DNA of 9,370 nt from Clostridiales bacterium (GTDB lineage: Bacteria > Bacillota > Clostridia > Oscillospirales > Oscillospiraceae), in assembly GCA_019418525.1 (NCBI GenBank), contig DYBS01000059.1, positions 1 through 9,370 of the forward strand. The letters run 5' to 3'. Position 1 is the stretch's first letter. Each line of letters begins with the position of its first letter. The notes under the pieces were generated by a model. That model was not told the DNA's origin and searched no databases. It saw nothing but the letters and a program-made list of their open reading frames with translations. Below are positions 1-6,384 of this stretch, in pieces. Both the position numbers and the translations under genes were made by a program.

Positions 1-316
<316 letters not shown>

Positions 317-342
317 TTATCACCCATAATAACCTTCTTCTC

Positions 343-371
343 ATTATAAAGATATTTCGGCTGCATTTCAA
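343..371 (-). promoter_or_regulatory. Sigma-A-type promoter of mreB
   Basis: On the minus strand a -35 box TTGAAA (366-371) is followed after exactly 17 bases by a perfect -10 box TATAAT (343-348). It lies in the 83-base gap between the comF stop and mreB. The expected start of transcription is near 336, giving a leader of about 22 bases to the ATG at 313 or about 76 bases to the one at 259. No hairpin terminator is visible between comF and mreB, so read-through may add to expression. Confidence 0.8.
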
Positions 372-396
372 CCGTATTTTTCACAAGAATCTAGGT

Positions 397-1059
397 TTAT
401 TCTCTATGCGCACTGGCCAGAGTGGCGCAAAAGACGGCTTTGGCCCCCGCGGTGCGGAGCATGCGGGCACATTCCGAGGCGGTAGCGCCGGAGGTGATGA
501 TGTCGTCGATGAGCAGCACCTGTTTTCCGCGCACGGTGTCAGGGGCGATACAGCGGTAGGCGCCCAGGGCGTTTGCCCGGCGGGCGCTGCTCTCCTCCAG
601 GCCGGACTGGGGGGTGGTGTCGCGGATCTTTTCCAGGGTGGGACAGAGGGGAAGCTCCAGCTCACGGGCCACAGTGCGGGCCAGAAGCTGGGCCTGGTCG
701 TAGCCCCGTTCCCGCTTCCGGCGGCGGGAGAGAGGGGCCCAGGTGACCAGATCACAGGGCTCGTCCAGGTGGGCCCGGATACAGTCGGCAATCAGCCGGC
801 CATAAGCCCCGGCATAGGCGGTCTGGCCGTAGAATTTATAGCGGTGGAAGGAGTCGCGCACGGCGCCCTCATACCGCAGCGGAGAGACCGTCAGGGTGAT
901 GAATTCCGGTTTTCGTTCCGCCGCGGGGCCGAAGAGCCAGGGGAGCTCCCGGCGGCAGCGCGGGCACAGGTCCCGCTCCCCATCGGAGAGAAGGGACCGG
1001 CAGAATACGCACTTGGGCGGGAAGAGAAGGTCCAAAAACCGCTCCCAGAGCCGGTTCAA
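397..1059 (-). CDS. comF: ComF family protein (phosphoribosyltransferase-like, competence)
   Basis: ComF proteins have a phosphoribosyltransferase fold. In naturally transformable bacteria they are needed for DNA uptake together with the ComFA helicase; in others the role is unclear. Near the N-terminus a four-cysteine zinc knuckle is present (C17, C20, C32, C35; CVFC and CPRC). The middle carries RRRKRERGYDQAQLLA (112-127), typical of ComF. The PRPP-binding loop VLLIDDIITSGAT is at 181-193. At 220 residues it has normal family length. The start is TTG: its first two bases are the last two of the upstream gene's sense codon boundary, with the TTGA tetranucleotide (1059-1056) holding both the TTG start and the TGA stop of the RHH gene. 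A GGAG lies 8 bases upstream of the TTG. The overlap argues for translational coupling with the RHH gene. No comFA is in the window. Confidence 0.92.
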   Translation of the reverse strand: MNRLWERFLDLLFPPKCVFCRSLLSDGERDLCPRCRRELPWLFGPAAERKPEFITLTVSPLRYEGAVRDSFHRYKFYGQTAYAGAYGRLIADCIRAHLDEPCDLVTWAPLSRRRKRERGYDQAQLLARTVARELELPLCPTLEKIRDTTPQSGLEESSARRANALGAYRCIAPDTVRGKQVLLIDDIITSGATASECARMLRTAGAKAVFCATLASAHRE

Positions 1060-1235
1060 TCCGGATTCTCCAGCGGGATGGCACCGTGTTCTTTCTCAAA
1101 GTTGCGGATACACTGTTGAATCAGGTAATAAACCTGTCCGTTGAGGGTACGACCCTCATATTCTGCGATATAGTGCAATTTTTTGTGGACTTCCGGTGTG
1201 ACCCGCAGTCCCACATTTTTAATTTTCTTTTCCAT
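1056..1235 (-). CDS. Small ribbon-helix-helix (Arc/CopG-like) DNA-binding protein
   Basis: This 59-residue protein looks like a complete RHH domain. It has a basic strand (KNVGLRVT, residues 6-13), helix A (PEVHKKLHYIAEYEG), a turn with TLNGQ, and helix B ending in a charged tail. RHH proteins dimerise through the strand, which enters the DNA major groove; they are usually local repressors or antitoxins. The start was placed at ATG 1235 because GGAG lies 9 bases upstream; an in-frame GTG two codons earlier (1241) would be only 3 bases from that site. The stop overlaps the TTG start of comF, so the two are almost certainly cotranscribed. No toxin-like partner adjoins it, which argues against a toxin-antitoxin role. 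Autoregulation or control of comF is inference. Confidence 0.75.
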   Translation of the reverse strand: MEKKIKNVGLRVTPEVHKKLHYIAEYEGRTLNGQVYYLIQQCIRNFEKEHGAIPLENPD

Positions 1236-1254
1236 GTTCACACGCTCCGACTGG

Positions 1255-1266
1255 GTGCAAGTGCAC
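1255..1266. promoter_or_regulatory. Short inverted repeat upstream of the RHH gene
   Basis: GTGCA-AG-TGCAC is a perfect 5-2-5 inverted repeat 20 bases upstream of the RHH start codon, in what would be the leader or promoter-proximal region. It could be an operator for the RHH protein itself, since RHH repressors bind short symmetric sites. No function is demonstrated. Confidence 0.3.
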
Positions 1267-1311
1267 GCCTTTGAGCATATGTTATGGAATAATGCGTGAA
1301 CTTTGTGGCGA

Positions 1312-1329
1312 TTGCATGCAAATGTTTGC
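1312..1329. promoter_or_regulatory. Overlapping palindromes upstream of the RHH-comF unit
   Basis: A perfect palindrome TTGCATGCAA (1312-1321) overlaps a 5-2-5 inverted repeat GCAAA-TG-TTTGC (1318-1329). They lie about 80 bases upstream of the RHH start, in the relatively AT-rich strip between the gene and the structured element. I found no convincing -35/-10 pair here, so a regulatory role is only suggested by symmetry and position. Confidence 0.3.
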
Positions 1330-1402
1330 GCTAAATAAAATTCCTCGAATGATATGGGCTCTCCCTGCGCGCTCGCTGCGCGGGCCGCCTACCCGGCAGG
1401 GG

Positions 1403-1431
1403 CACCGCTTTCTTTCGCAAAGAAAGCGGTG
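1403..1431. repeat. 13-bp perfect hairpin, left side of the element
   Basis: CACCGCTTTCTTT and AAAGAAAGCGGTG form a perfect 13-bp stem around a CGC loop. It is followed on the plus strand by GGAAAGAAAG and not by a T-run, so it is not an ordinary intrinsic terminator. Confidence 0.8.
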
Positions 1432-1531
1432 GGAAAGAAAGCCCAGAGGGGGGATACCGCCCCTCCGGACTCCCCCAGAGGCGCACCCCGGTAGAAACAG
1501 GTGGCCGAAGGCCGCCCACTTGGAGGGGAGT

Positions 1532-1560
1532 GGAGAGGGGAACGAGAAGTTCCCCTCTCC
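1532..1560. repeat. 12-bp perfect hairpin, centre-right of the element
   Basis: GGAGAGGGGAAC and GTTCCCCTCTCC form a perfect 12-bp stem with the 5-base loop GAGAA. On the plus strand it is followed by a pyrimidine tract (TTCTTTTCTTT), which is only loosely terminator-like; no plus-strand gene ends here. Confidence 0.8.
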
Positions 1561-1572
1561 TTCTTTTCTTTC

Positions 1573-1602
1573 CCCCATTTCTTTTCGAGAAAAGAAATGG
1601 GG
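1573..1602. repeat. 13-bp perfect hairpin, right side of the element
   Basis: CCCCATTTCTTTT and AAAAGAAATGGGG form a perfect 13-bp stem around CGAG. In design it mirrors the hairpin at 1403-1431: a C/T-rich arm with TTTCTTT, a small C/G loop and a purine-rich arm, and on the minus strand it is followed by GAAAGAAAAG. This similarity is the main evidence that the two flanks of the element are related inverted copies. Confidence 0.8.
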
Positions 1603-1641
1603 CGCTGTCCGCGTAGGACGCCCGTCCGGCGAGGACATATC

Positions 1642-1658
1642 CTCCGGGCTTCCCGGAG
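1642..1658 (-). terminator. Hairpin just after recD2, possible weak or Rho-assisted terminator
   Basis: CTCCGGG and CCCGGAG form a perfect 7-bp stem with a 3-base loop, starting about 8 bases downstream of the recD2 stop codon. On the transcript it is followed by GATATGTCC, so there is no U-tract; it may end transcription poorly, protect the 3' end, or simply be the junction with the element. Confidence 0.35.
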
Positions 1659-1665
1659 AGAACTC

Positions 1666-3888
1666 TTACACTCCCTCCGCCAATCTCCAGCGCAGGCCGG
1701 AATAGCGCCGCTGCTGGCGGTTGTTGGCGGTCATCTGGGCCACGACCTCCTCATCACCCACCAGGATGAGGAGTTCCCTTGCCCGGGTAATGGCAGTGTA
1801 GAGGACTCCCCGGGTGAGCAGCATGGGCGCGCCCTTGCTCACCGAGAGGATGACGGCCCGGTACTCGCTGCCCTGGGCCTTGTGAACGGTGATGGCGTAG
1901 GCGGGCTCCAGCTCGCCCAGCATGTCCGGCTCATACTCCACCAGACGGCCGTCAAAGTCCACGGTGATAAGCTGATTGCGGTTGTCCACCTCCACGATCT
2001 GGCCGATGTCCCCGTTAAAGACACCCATGCCGGAGGTGAGGGAGTCCCGGTCCTTCCAGGTGAGGTCGTAGTTGTTGCGCACCTGCATGACCCGATCGCC
2101 CTCCCGGAAGATGAACTCCCCGAAGCGGTGTTCTCCCTTGCCCTGTGCCTCGGGGTTCACCGCCTCCTGAAGGGCCCGGTTGAGGGCGGCGGTGCCCGCC
2201 ACCGTCTTGCGGGTGGGGGAGAGGACCTGGATCTGCTCCGGCGGGATGCCCATGTTGCGCGGGAGGCGCTGGGACACCAGCTCCACGATGGTTTCGGCGG
2301 CCTTGGCCGGGTCCTTCCGGCGGAGGAAGAAGAAGTCGGAGTTTTTGTTGTGGAGGTCCGGCAACTTTCCCTGGTTGACCCCGTGGGCGTTCATGACGAT
2401 GGCGCTCTGGGCGGCCTGGCGGAAAATCTCGGTCAGGCGGACCATGGGGATGGCGCCGCTGCGGATGAGGTCGGAGAAGAGATTGCCCGGCCCCACGCTG
2501 GGCAGCTGGTCCGGGTCGCCCACCAGCACCAGGCGGCAGTCGCTGCGCAGCGCCGAGAGAAGGGCCCGCATGAGGGGCACGTCCACCATGGAGGTCTCGT
2601 CCACGATGACGGCGTCGGCCCGCAGGGGGTCGCTCTCGTCGTGGGCGAACACCAGCCGGCCGGTGCCCGGGTCAAACTGCGTCTCCAGCAGGCGGTGGAT
2701 GGTGGCGGCCTCCATGCCGCACAGATCCCCCAGGCGCTTGGCGGCCCGGCCGGTGGGGGCGGCCAGGGCGGTCTCCAGCCCCAGGGAGTCGAAGAGGGCC
2801 AGCACCCCCCGGAGGGAGGTGGTCTTGCCGGTGCCGGGGCCGCCGGTGAGCAGCATCACCTGCCGCTTGGCGGCCAGCTCCACGGCCTCCCGCTGCTGGG
2901 GGGCGTAGGTGATGCCCTGACTCTCCTCGATGGCGTCCAGGATGCGCTCCAGGCCGTCGGGGGGATTGAGTTCCCAGGCGGCCATCTCGGTGAGGCGGGC
3001 GGCCACGTAGGCCTCCGCCTCCTGGAGGTCGGAGAGATAGCAGGCAGTCTCTCCGGCCACTTCCTCCTGGGTCACCTCGCCCTGCTCGATGAGGGCCTCC
3101 AGGCCGTCCTCCAGGTGCTCGCTCTCCAGGCCGATGAGCTGGGCCGTGGCGGCCAGGAGCTTGCGGCGGGGGAGGAAGGTGTGGCCGTTGTTGAGGTTGT
3201 GGGACAGCTCGAAGAGAAGCCCGGCCTCGATGCGCTGGGGATCGTCTCCCTCCAGGCCCACATCCAGGGCCAGGGCATCGGCGGTGCTGAAGTCCACCCC
3301 CAGCTCCTCGTCCACCAGCAGATAGGGATTGGACTGGATAACTTCCAGCGCCCGGTCCCCGTACCGGCGGTAGAGGGGCATGGCCAGCTGGAGAGCGATG
3401 TCGTGGCTGCCCAGAAACTCCAGCAGGCGGCGCATGCCCATCTGGAGCCGGAAGTGCTCCCCCATGGCCAGGGCCTTTTTGCGGGTGATGCCCTTGATGC
3501 AGGTCAGGCGCTCCGGGTGCTCCTCCAGGACGTTCAGGGCGTCGGCGCCGAACTCCTCCACCATCCGGCGGGCGGTGGCGGTGCCGATGCCCCGCACCGC
3601 GCCCGAGGCCAGGTATTCAAAAATGGCCTTTTCCCCGGCGGGCATCCGCCGCTCCACGATCTCGGCTTTGAACTGCTCCCCATAGGAGGCGTGGCGTATC
3701 CACTTGCCCCGCACCGAGATGCTCTCCCCCGGCGCAATGCCCGGCATACAGCCCACCACCGTGATGCCGCCCTGTTCGCCGGCGTCGATGCGCAGCACGG
3801 TATATCCGTTTTCCTCGTTCTGATAGATGACCGCATCCACGCAGCCCTCCACCAAATTCAGTTCCTCCACTGTTTCCAATGGGATCAT
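1666..3888 (-). CDS. recD2: RecD2-like ATP-dependent helicase (SF1B, RecD/TraA family)
   Basis: RecD2 enzymes are 5'-3' superfamily 1B helicases that act without RecBC in DNA repair and replication-fork maintenance. The 740-residue length is normal. The N-terminal domain (about 12-90) starts with the family's VEG-VDAVIYQNEENGYTV pattern; a helix-hairpin-helix region follows (about 95-200). The motor motifs are all present: Walker A GGPGTGKTT (349-357), Ia APTGRAAKR (377-385), Walker B VIVDETSMVD (428-437), III LVGDPDQLPSVGPG (455-468), IV TEIFRQ (486-491), and VI ITVHKAQGSEY (666-676) followed by LYTAITRAR (696-704). The start is uncertain: ATG 3888 sits directly on AAAGG with no spacing, whereas TTG at 3879 or TTG at 3855 (behind GGAGG) have better spacing and would still keep the conserved domain. 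It ends a probable three-gene unit after the 124-residue protein, 46 bases upstream. Confidence 0.95.
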   Translation of the reverse strand: MIPLETVEELNLVEGCVDAVIYQNEENGYTVLRIDAGEQGGITVVGCMPGIAPGESISVRGKWIRHASYGEQFKAEIVERRMPAGEKAIFEYLASGAVRGIGTATARRMVEEFGADALNVLEEHPERLTCIKGITRKKALAMGEHFRLQMGMRRLLEFLGSHDIALQLAMPLYRRYGDRALEVIQSNPYLLVDEELGVDFSTADALALDVGLEGDDPQRIEAGLLFELSHNLNNGHTFLPRRKLLAATAQLIGLESEHLEDGLEALIEQGEVTQEEVAGETACYLSDLQEAEAYVAARLTEMAAWELNPPDGLERILDAIEESQGITYAPQQREAVELAAKRQVMLLTGGPGTGKTTSLRGVLALFDSLGLETALAAPTGRAAKRLGDLCGMEAATIHRLLETQFDPGTGRLVFAHDESDPLRADAVIVDETSMVDVPLMRALLSALRSDCRLVLVGDPDQLPSVGPGNLFSDLIRSGAIPMVRLTEIFRQAAQSAIVMNAHGVNQGKLPDLHNKNSDFFFLRRKDPAKAAETIVELVSQRLPRNMGIPPEQIQVLSPTRKTVAGTAALNRALQEAVNPEAQGKGEHRFGEFIFREGDRVMQVRNNYDLTWKDRDSLTSGMGVFNGDIGQIVEVDNRNQLITVDFDGRLVEYEPDMLGELEPAYAITVHKAQGSEYRAVILSVSKGAPMLLTRGVLYTAITRARELLILVGDEEVVAQMTANNRQQRRYSGLRWRLAEGV

Positions 3889-3934
3889 CCTTTATCCAAT
3901 ATGTAATATCGACACGTATTATTCCAAAATAGAA

Positions 3935-4309
3935 TCAAAAATTGACGCTCTGATGGGGCTCTGCCGCCGTCCAGCCGCTGGCGAGATAGGTGCCGAGCTG
4001 GTCCATGGGGCACAGGACTGTGCCGCAGTACCGGCCCAGCAGCACCTGGGCCACCCGGCGGCCCTGGGGAGAGAGCCCGGCGTCGGCGATGATAATGGGC
4101 ACCCGGGGGGCGCCGCTGTCCCGCAGCCACAGAAGGCGCCGCAGGTCCTGTTCCAGATGTTCTCCGTCCCCACGGGCGGGGAGGACGGCGTACAGCCCAC
4201 CGGGCTCCAGCTCCCGGGGGAGCAGCAGGTGGCCGAAGGCCAGCCAGGCCAGGGTCACCAGCCCCAGCGCGGCAAAAAAAGCCAGCGCACCCTGTAAGAG
4301 AGTTTCCAT
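3935..4309 (-). CDS. Unrecognised small protein with one N-terminal membrane helix
   Basis: This 124-residue protein is not recognised. Residues 5-30 form one hydrophobic helix (signal anchor; no signal-peptidase site evident). The soluble remainder includes LPARGDGEHLEQDLRRLLWL (43-62) and VPIIIADAGLSPQGRRVAQV (70-89). Those two blocks are reminiscent of the opening strand-helix-strand of GT-A-type glycosyltransferases (PARN-E--L---L-SL ... VVDDGS-D), but the protein is far too short to be a full enzyme and lacks a DXD. That comparison is inference. It starts at ATG with an ideal GGAGGTGA 4-5 bases upstream, so it is surely translated. It lies 43 bases after the COG2426-type gene and 46 bases before recD2, with no terminator visible on either side, so cotranscription is likely. 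Two cysteines (95, 100) near the C-terminus could pair or bind a ligand. Confidence 0.8.
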   Translation of the reverse strand: METLLQGALAFFAALGLVTLAWLAFGHLLLPRELEPGGLYAVLPARGDGEHLEQDLRRLLWLRDSGAPRVPIIIADAGLSPQGRRVAQVLLGRYCGTVLCPMDQLGTYLASGWTAAEPHQSVNF

Positions 4310-4313
4310 ACCC

Positions 4314-4345
4314 TCACCTCCGCTCCATCCTATGCGGGGCGGAGG
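4314..4345 (-). promoter_or_regulatory. Strong SD and a possible SD-masking stem before the 124-residue gene
   Basis: The SD GGAGGTGA occupies 4314-4321. Its GGAGG core belongs to a 7-base arm (4317-4323, GCGGAGG on the minus strand) that is complementary to CCTCCGC on the minus strand at 4339-4345, with a 15-base loop. The upstream arm begins 8 bases after the stop codon of the preceding gene, so a ribosome finishing that gene would melt the stem. This suggests translational coupling; it is inferred from pairing only. Confidence 0.4.
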
Positions 4346-4352
4346 AAAGGGT

Positions 4353-4805
4353 TCAGATGATGGTCATTTTCACCACATAGGTGAGGAAGGTGACCAGAAA
4401 ACCGGCGATGAGCACACCGGCGCTCATGGCGGCGGCCAGCGCGCCGGTCCACCCGCCGGTGCCCGGCAGGGGGATGGCCACGAAGATCATCAGGCCCAGG
4501 TATTTGTAGCGGGTGACCTTGCGGCCCTTCAAATGGGCTTTGCGCTCCATACGGTCCACCAGGTCGTTGAGCCGGGGCATGTGCCGGCGCATCCAGAGAA
4601 AGATCCGCCGGATGTATACCACGATGAAAGGGAGGGGGAGTAGATTGCCCACTACGCTGGCAACGAAGGCGACCCAGGGATTGAGCCCCAGGGCCACACC
4701 GAACGGGATGCCGCCCCGCAGCTCAATGACGGGCAGCATGGACACCAGCATGGTAAAGACCAGTTCGCCGCCCTGGTTCTCGGTGAGCCAAGACATGAGA
4801 TCCAA
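4353..4805 (-). CDS. COG2426-type small multi-drug export family membrane protein
   Basis: This 150-residue integral membrane protein matches the family labelled putative small multi-drug export protein (Pfam Sm_multidrug_ex). The label is historical; transport activity is poorly established. Two family hallmarks are visible: PVIELRGGIPFG (25-36) and IPLPGTGGWTGAL (111-123), each a Gly/Pro-rich break in a hydrophobic stretch as in re-entrant or DedA-like membrane proteins. Hydrophobic segments lie at about 14-26, 43-66, 102-125 and 128-145, with a basic cytoplasmic-type loop (67-100) between. The start is TTG at 4805: GGGAGG (4814-4819) is 8 bases upstream of it, while the next in-frame ATG (codon 4) would be 17 bases away. 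It is the first gene of the unit that continues with the 124-residue protein and recD2, and has its own promoter. Confidence 0.87.
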   Translation of the reverse strand: MDLMSWLTENQGGELVFTMLVSMLPVIELRGGIPFGVALGLNPWVAFVASVVGNLLPLPFIVVYIRRIFLWMRRHMPRLNDLVDRMERKAHLKGRKVTRYKYLGLMIFVAIPLPGTGGWTGALAAAMSAGVLIAGFLVTFLTYVVKMTII

Positions 4806-4832
4806 AATAAATTCCTCCCGTTTGTTCGCCCG

Positions 4833-4854
4833 GAGCCGGTGCGCAGACCGGCTC
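4833..4854 (-). promoter_or_regulatory. Leader hairpin of the COG2426-type gene
   Basis: GAGCCGGT and ACCGGCTC form a perfect 8-bp stem with a 6-base loop between the promoter and the ribosome site. There is no U-tract after it, so it is not a terminator. It may stabilise the mRNA or carry a regulatory function. Confidence 0.5.
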
Positions 4855-4864
4855 GGTAAGTATC

Positions 4865-4873
4865 ATTGTACCA
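4865..4873 (-). promoter_or_regulatory. Extended -10 promoter of the COG2426-type/124-residue/recD2 unit
   Basis: On the minus strand TGG precedes TACAAT (4865-4870), giving the extended -10 pattern TGnTACAAT. The -35 region is T-rich (TTTTC-type) but has no good consensus, which is compatible with an extended -10 promoter. It lies between the terminator of the previous gene and the leader hairpin, about 60 bases upstream of the TTG start. Confidence 0.6.
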
Positions 4874-4912
4874 TATTTGTGGAAAAGAAAACAGGGTGTT
4901 TTCCCATAGAGG

Positions 4913-4942
4913 AAAAAAGGCCCCCCGCCTCAGCGGGGGGCC
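4913..4942 (-). terminator. Intrinsic terminator of the stalk-domain gene
   Basis: On the minus strand a perfect 10-bp stem, GGCCCCCCGC with GCGGGGGGCC around the loop TGAG (4919-4942), is followed at once by TTTTTT (4913-4918). It starts 15 bases past the stop codon. This is a textbook Rho-independent terminator and isolates the stalk-domain gene from the downstream unit. Confidence 0.95.
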
Positions 4943-4957
4943 GGAGAAAAGACGTAT

Positions 4958-6364
4958 TTACGGAGTCACGACCAGCATGCTGTCCAGAGGAGTAGCGGTG
5001 ACGCCCTCGGGCAGTCCGGTCTCGGGGGCCTTGTCGGTGGCCTTGTAGCCCAGATCCATCTTCATGGACAGGCTCATCATGCCGGAGATGTCCATGGACA
5101 TATCGATGGTGCTCTTGGTGCTGTCGGCGTAGATCTTGGCGGTGGTGGACAGGGTGGTGCCCTCAGAGGAAGCAGACACGTTCATGTCCATCTGCATGGA
5201 GACGATGTCGTCGCCCTTCTGGGTGAGAACGGTGGTGTAGGTGATGTCCTCCACGCCGCCTTCGTTCAGGGTGTAGGTGGCGGTGTAGGTGTCGCCCTTC
5301 TGAGTGAAAGCGGCGTCGCCGAAGAGGTTGGCATAGGTCTCAGCGCTGGTGGACAGGAGCTGATAGGCCATGTCCTTATCGTTGAGAGGCATGGAGGCCA
5401 GGGTGGTGCGCAGGGTGTCCTCCAGGGTGAGGTTCTTGGACATGGTCACCAGGGAGGCCAGATCCATGCCGCTCTGCTTCAGCAGGGCGTTCAGGTCCAT
5501 GGAGTACCAGCCGCTGCCGCCGGTCCCCTGAGCCAGGATGGGGGCGTAGATGTAGTACATGCCGGTATCCAGGTCCATACGGACCTCCAGCTCGGTCTTG
5601 GCCAGGGCGTCCTCCAGAGCCTTCATCTGCTCGGCAGTCATGGCGGCAGGGTCACCGGCGACCAGGTAGGCCAGGTCGGACAGGTCCAGCTCCATGGCCA
5701 TCTGGGCGGCGGTCTGGCTGCTGACGCCGGTGATGGTGCCGTCCACGTTGACCTTCAGGTCCTCGGCGGCGCCGATCAGATCCTTGTTCACGCTCATGTC
5801 CAGGGACAGGGTGCCGTCAGTGGCCTGGTTCTTCTCGGCCTGCTGCTCATACAGATAGGAGATGTAGTTGTCCATCTTGGTGAAGGTGGTGTCGCCCATC
5901 AGCTTGTCCACGTCCACGATGATGACGGTCTGGTCGTCCTGGTCCCAGCCCACGTTGCAGCCGAAGGCCTCGGCGGCGAAGCGGACGGGCACATAGGTAC
6001 GCCAGGTGGCGCTGTCCACATAGGGGGCCACGTCCATGGTGATGGTCTTGGAGCTCTCACCCTCGGTCAGGGTGGCGGTGGTGGAGCCGATGGTCATGCG
6101 GAGGGTCTTGCCGTCCTTGACGGCGGTGATGTCGTTGCCTTCGTTGGAGACCTGGGCGCCCATGGCCTCAAAGACAGCCCGGAAGGGCAGGAAGGTGCGG
6201 TTGTCCTTCGCCACGGGAACGGCGTCGGTGAAGGCGACATTTTTGCCGTCCAGCTGCACGGCGATGCCGTTGGTATTCTCAGCGGCCAGAGCGGGGGCAG
6301 TGAAGGCGGCGGTGAGGACCGCGGCGGTACCCAGAGCGCCCATGCGTTTCGCCATCATGTTCAT
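4958..6364 (-). CDS. Secreted copper-amine-oxidase N-terminal (stalk) domain protein
   Basis: An exported 468-residue protein. Residues 1-27 form a Sec signal peptide (basic start MNMMAKRMG, hydrophobic core, cleavage after ALA at 27). Residues about 35-150 are the stalk domain first named from copper amine oxidases (Pfam Cu_amine_oxidN1), with its two hallmark repeats: RTFLPFRAVFEAMGAQV (56-72) and RTYVPVRFAAEAFGCNVGWD (122-141). In clostridia this domain is common in cell-surface proteins and implies no oxidase activity. The C-terminal 310 residues are unrecognised, rich in Asp/Thr/Met with alternating patterns such as DMSMDIS and SMKMDL suggestive of beta strands, perhaps a LolA/LppX-like or DUF6612-like fold (inference). 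There is no lipobox, LPXTG or SLH domain, so it is probably released or held non-covalently. ATG follows AAGGAGG by 7 bases. It has its own promoter and terminator. Confidence 0.9.
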   Translation of the reverse strand: MNMMAKRMGALGTAAVLTAAFTAPALAAENTNGIAVQLDGKNVAFTDAVPVAKDNRTFLPFRAVFEAMGAQVSNEGNDITAVKDGKTLRMTIGSTTATLTEGESSKTITMDVAPYVDSATWRTYVPVRFAAEAFGCNVGWDQDDQTVIIVDVDKLMGDTTFTKMDNYISYLYEQQAEKNQATDGTLSLDMSVNKDLIGAAEDLKVNVDGTITGVSSQTAAQMAMELDLSDLAYLVAGDPAAMTAEQMKALEDALAKTELEVRMDLDTGMYYIYAPILAQGTGGSGWYSMDLNALLKQSGMDLASLVTMSKNLTLEDTLRTTLASMPLNDKDMAYQLLSTSAETYANLFGDAAFTQKGDTYTATYTLNEGGVEDITYTTVLTQKGDDIVSMQMDMNVSASSEGTTLSTTAKIYADSTKSTIDMSMDISGMMSLSMKMDLGYKATDKAPETGLPEGVTATPLDSMLVVTP

Positions 6365-6384
6365 ATCAGTTCCTCCTTATAATT

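Larger units (their letters stand above)
1351..1641. repeat. Hairpin-rich intergenic element with imperfect inverted ends (MITE-like candidate)
   Basis: This fills most of the 424-base gene-free stretch between recD2 and the RHH gene. Read inward on opposite strands, both ends begin GATATG, then two variable bases, then CTC. Further in each shows a CCTAC-C/G-CGG core, a strong hairpin with a pyrimidine/purine stem (1403-1431 on the left, 1573-1602 on the right), and right after it a GGAAAGAAA or GAAAGAAAA purine tract. The left arm is about 15 bases longer. The interior holds additional stems: GAGGGG/CCCCTC (1446-1465), GGTGGCC/GGCCGCC with one wobble pair (1500-1516) and the 12-bp stem at 1532-1560. 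Open frames run across it in several directions but encode low-complexity Arg/Pro/Gly-rich sequence with no domain or good start. A non-autonomous repeat dispersed in related genomes is the best explanation; copy number cannot be seen here. Confidence 0.55.

Noticed and set aside
1056..1235. Toxin-antitoxin module based on the RHH protein
   Set aside because: The gene partner is ComF, not a RelE/ParE/MazF-type toxin; the same applies to the RHH gene at 7483-7698.
1403..1602. Intrinsic terminators within the element
   Set aside because: The strong stems are followed by purine tracts or mixed pyrimidines, not by a U-run in the direction of any flanking gene.
1351..1641. CRISPR array
   Set aside because: Repeats are inverted and unequal, there are no regularly spaced direct repeats, and no cas gene is present.
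1271..1705. Open frames on both strands across the intergenic element
   Set aside because: Arg/Pro/Gly-rich translations driven by the repeat's composition, no supported start, and they pass through several hairpins and into the end of recD2.
1501..3906. Long plus-strand open frame (801 codons) opposite recD2
   Set aside because: It mirrors a gene with every RecD2 helicase motif on the other strand, and its translation is low-complexity Gly/His/Leu/Val-rich with no domain. GC-rich coding DNA commonly leaves the complementary frame open.
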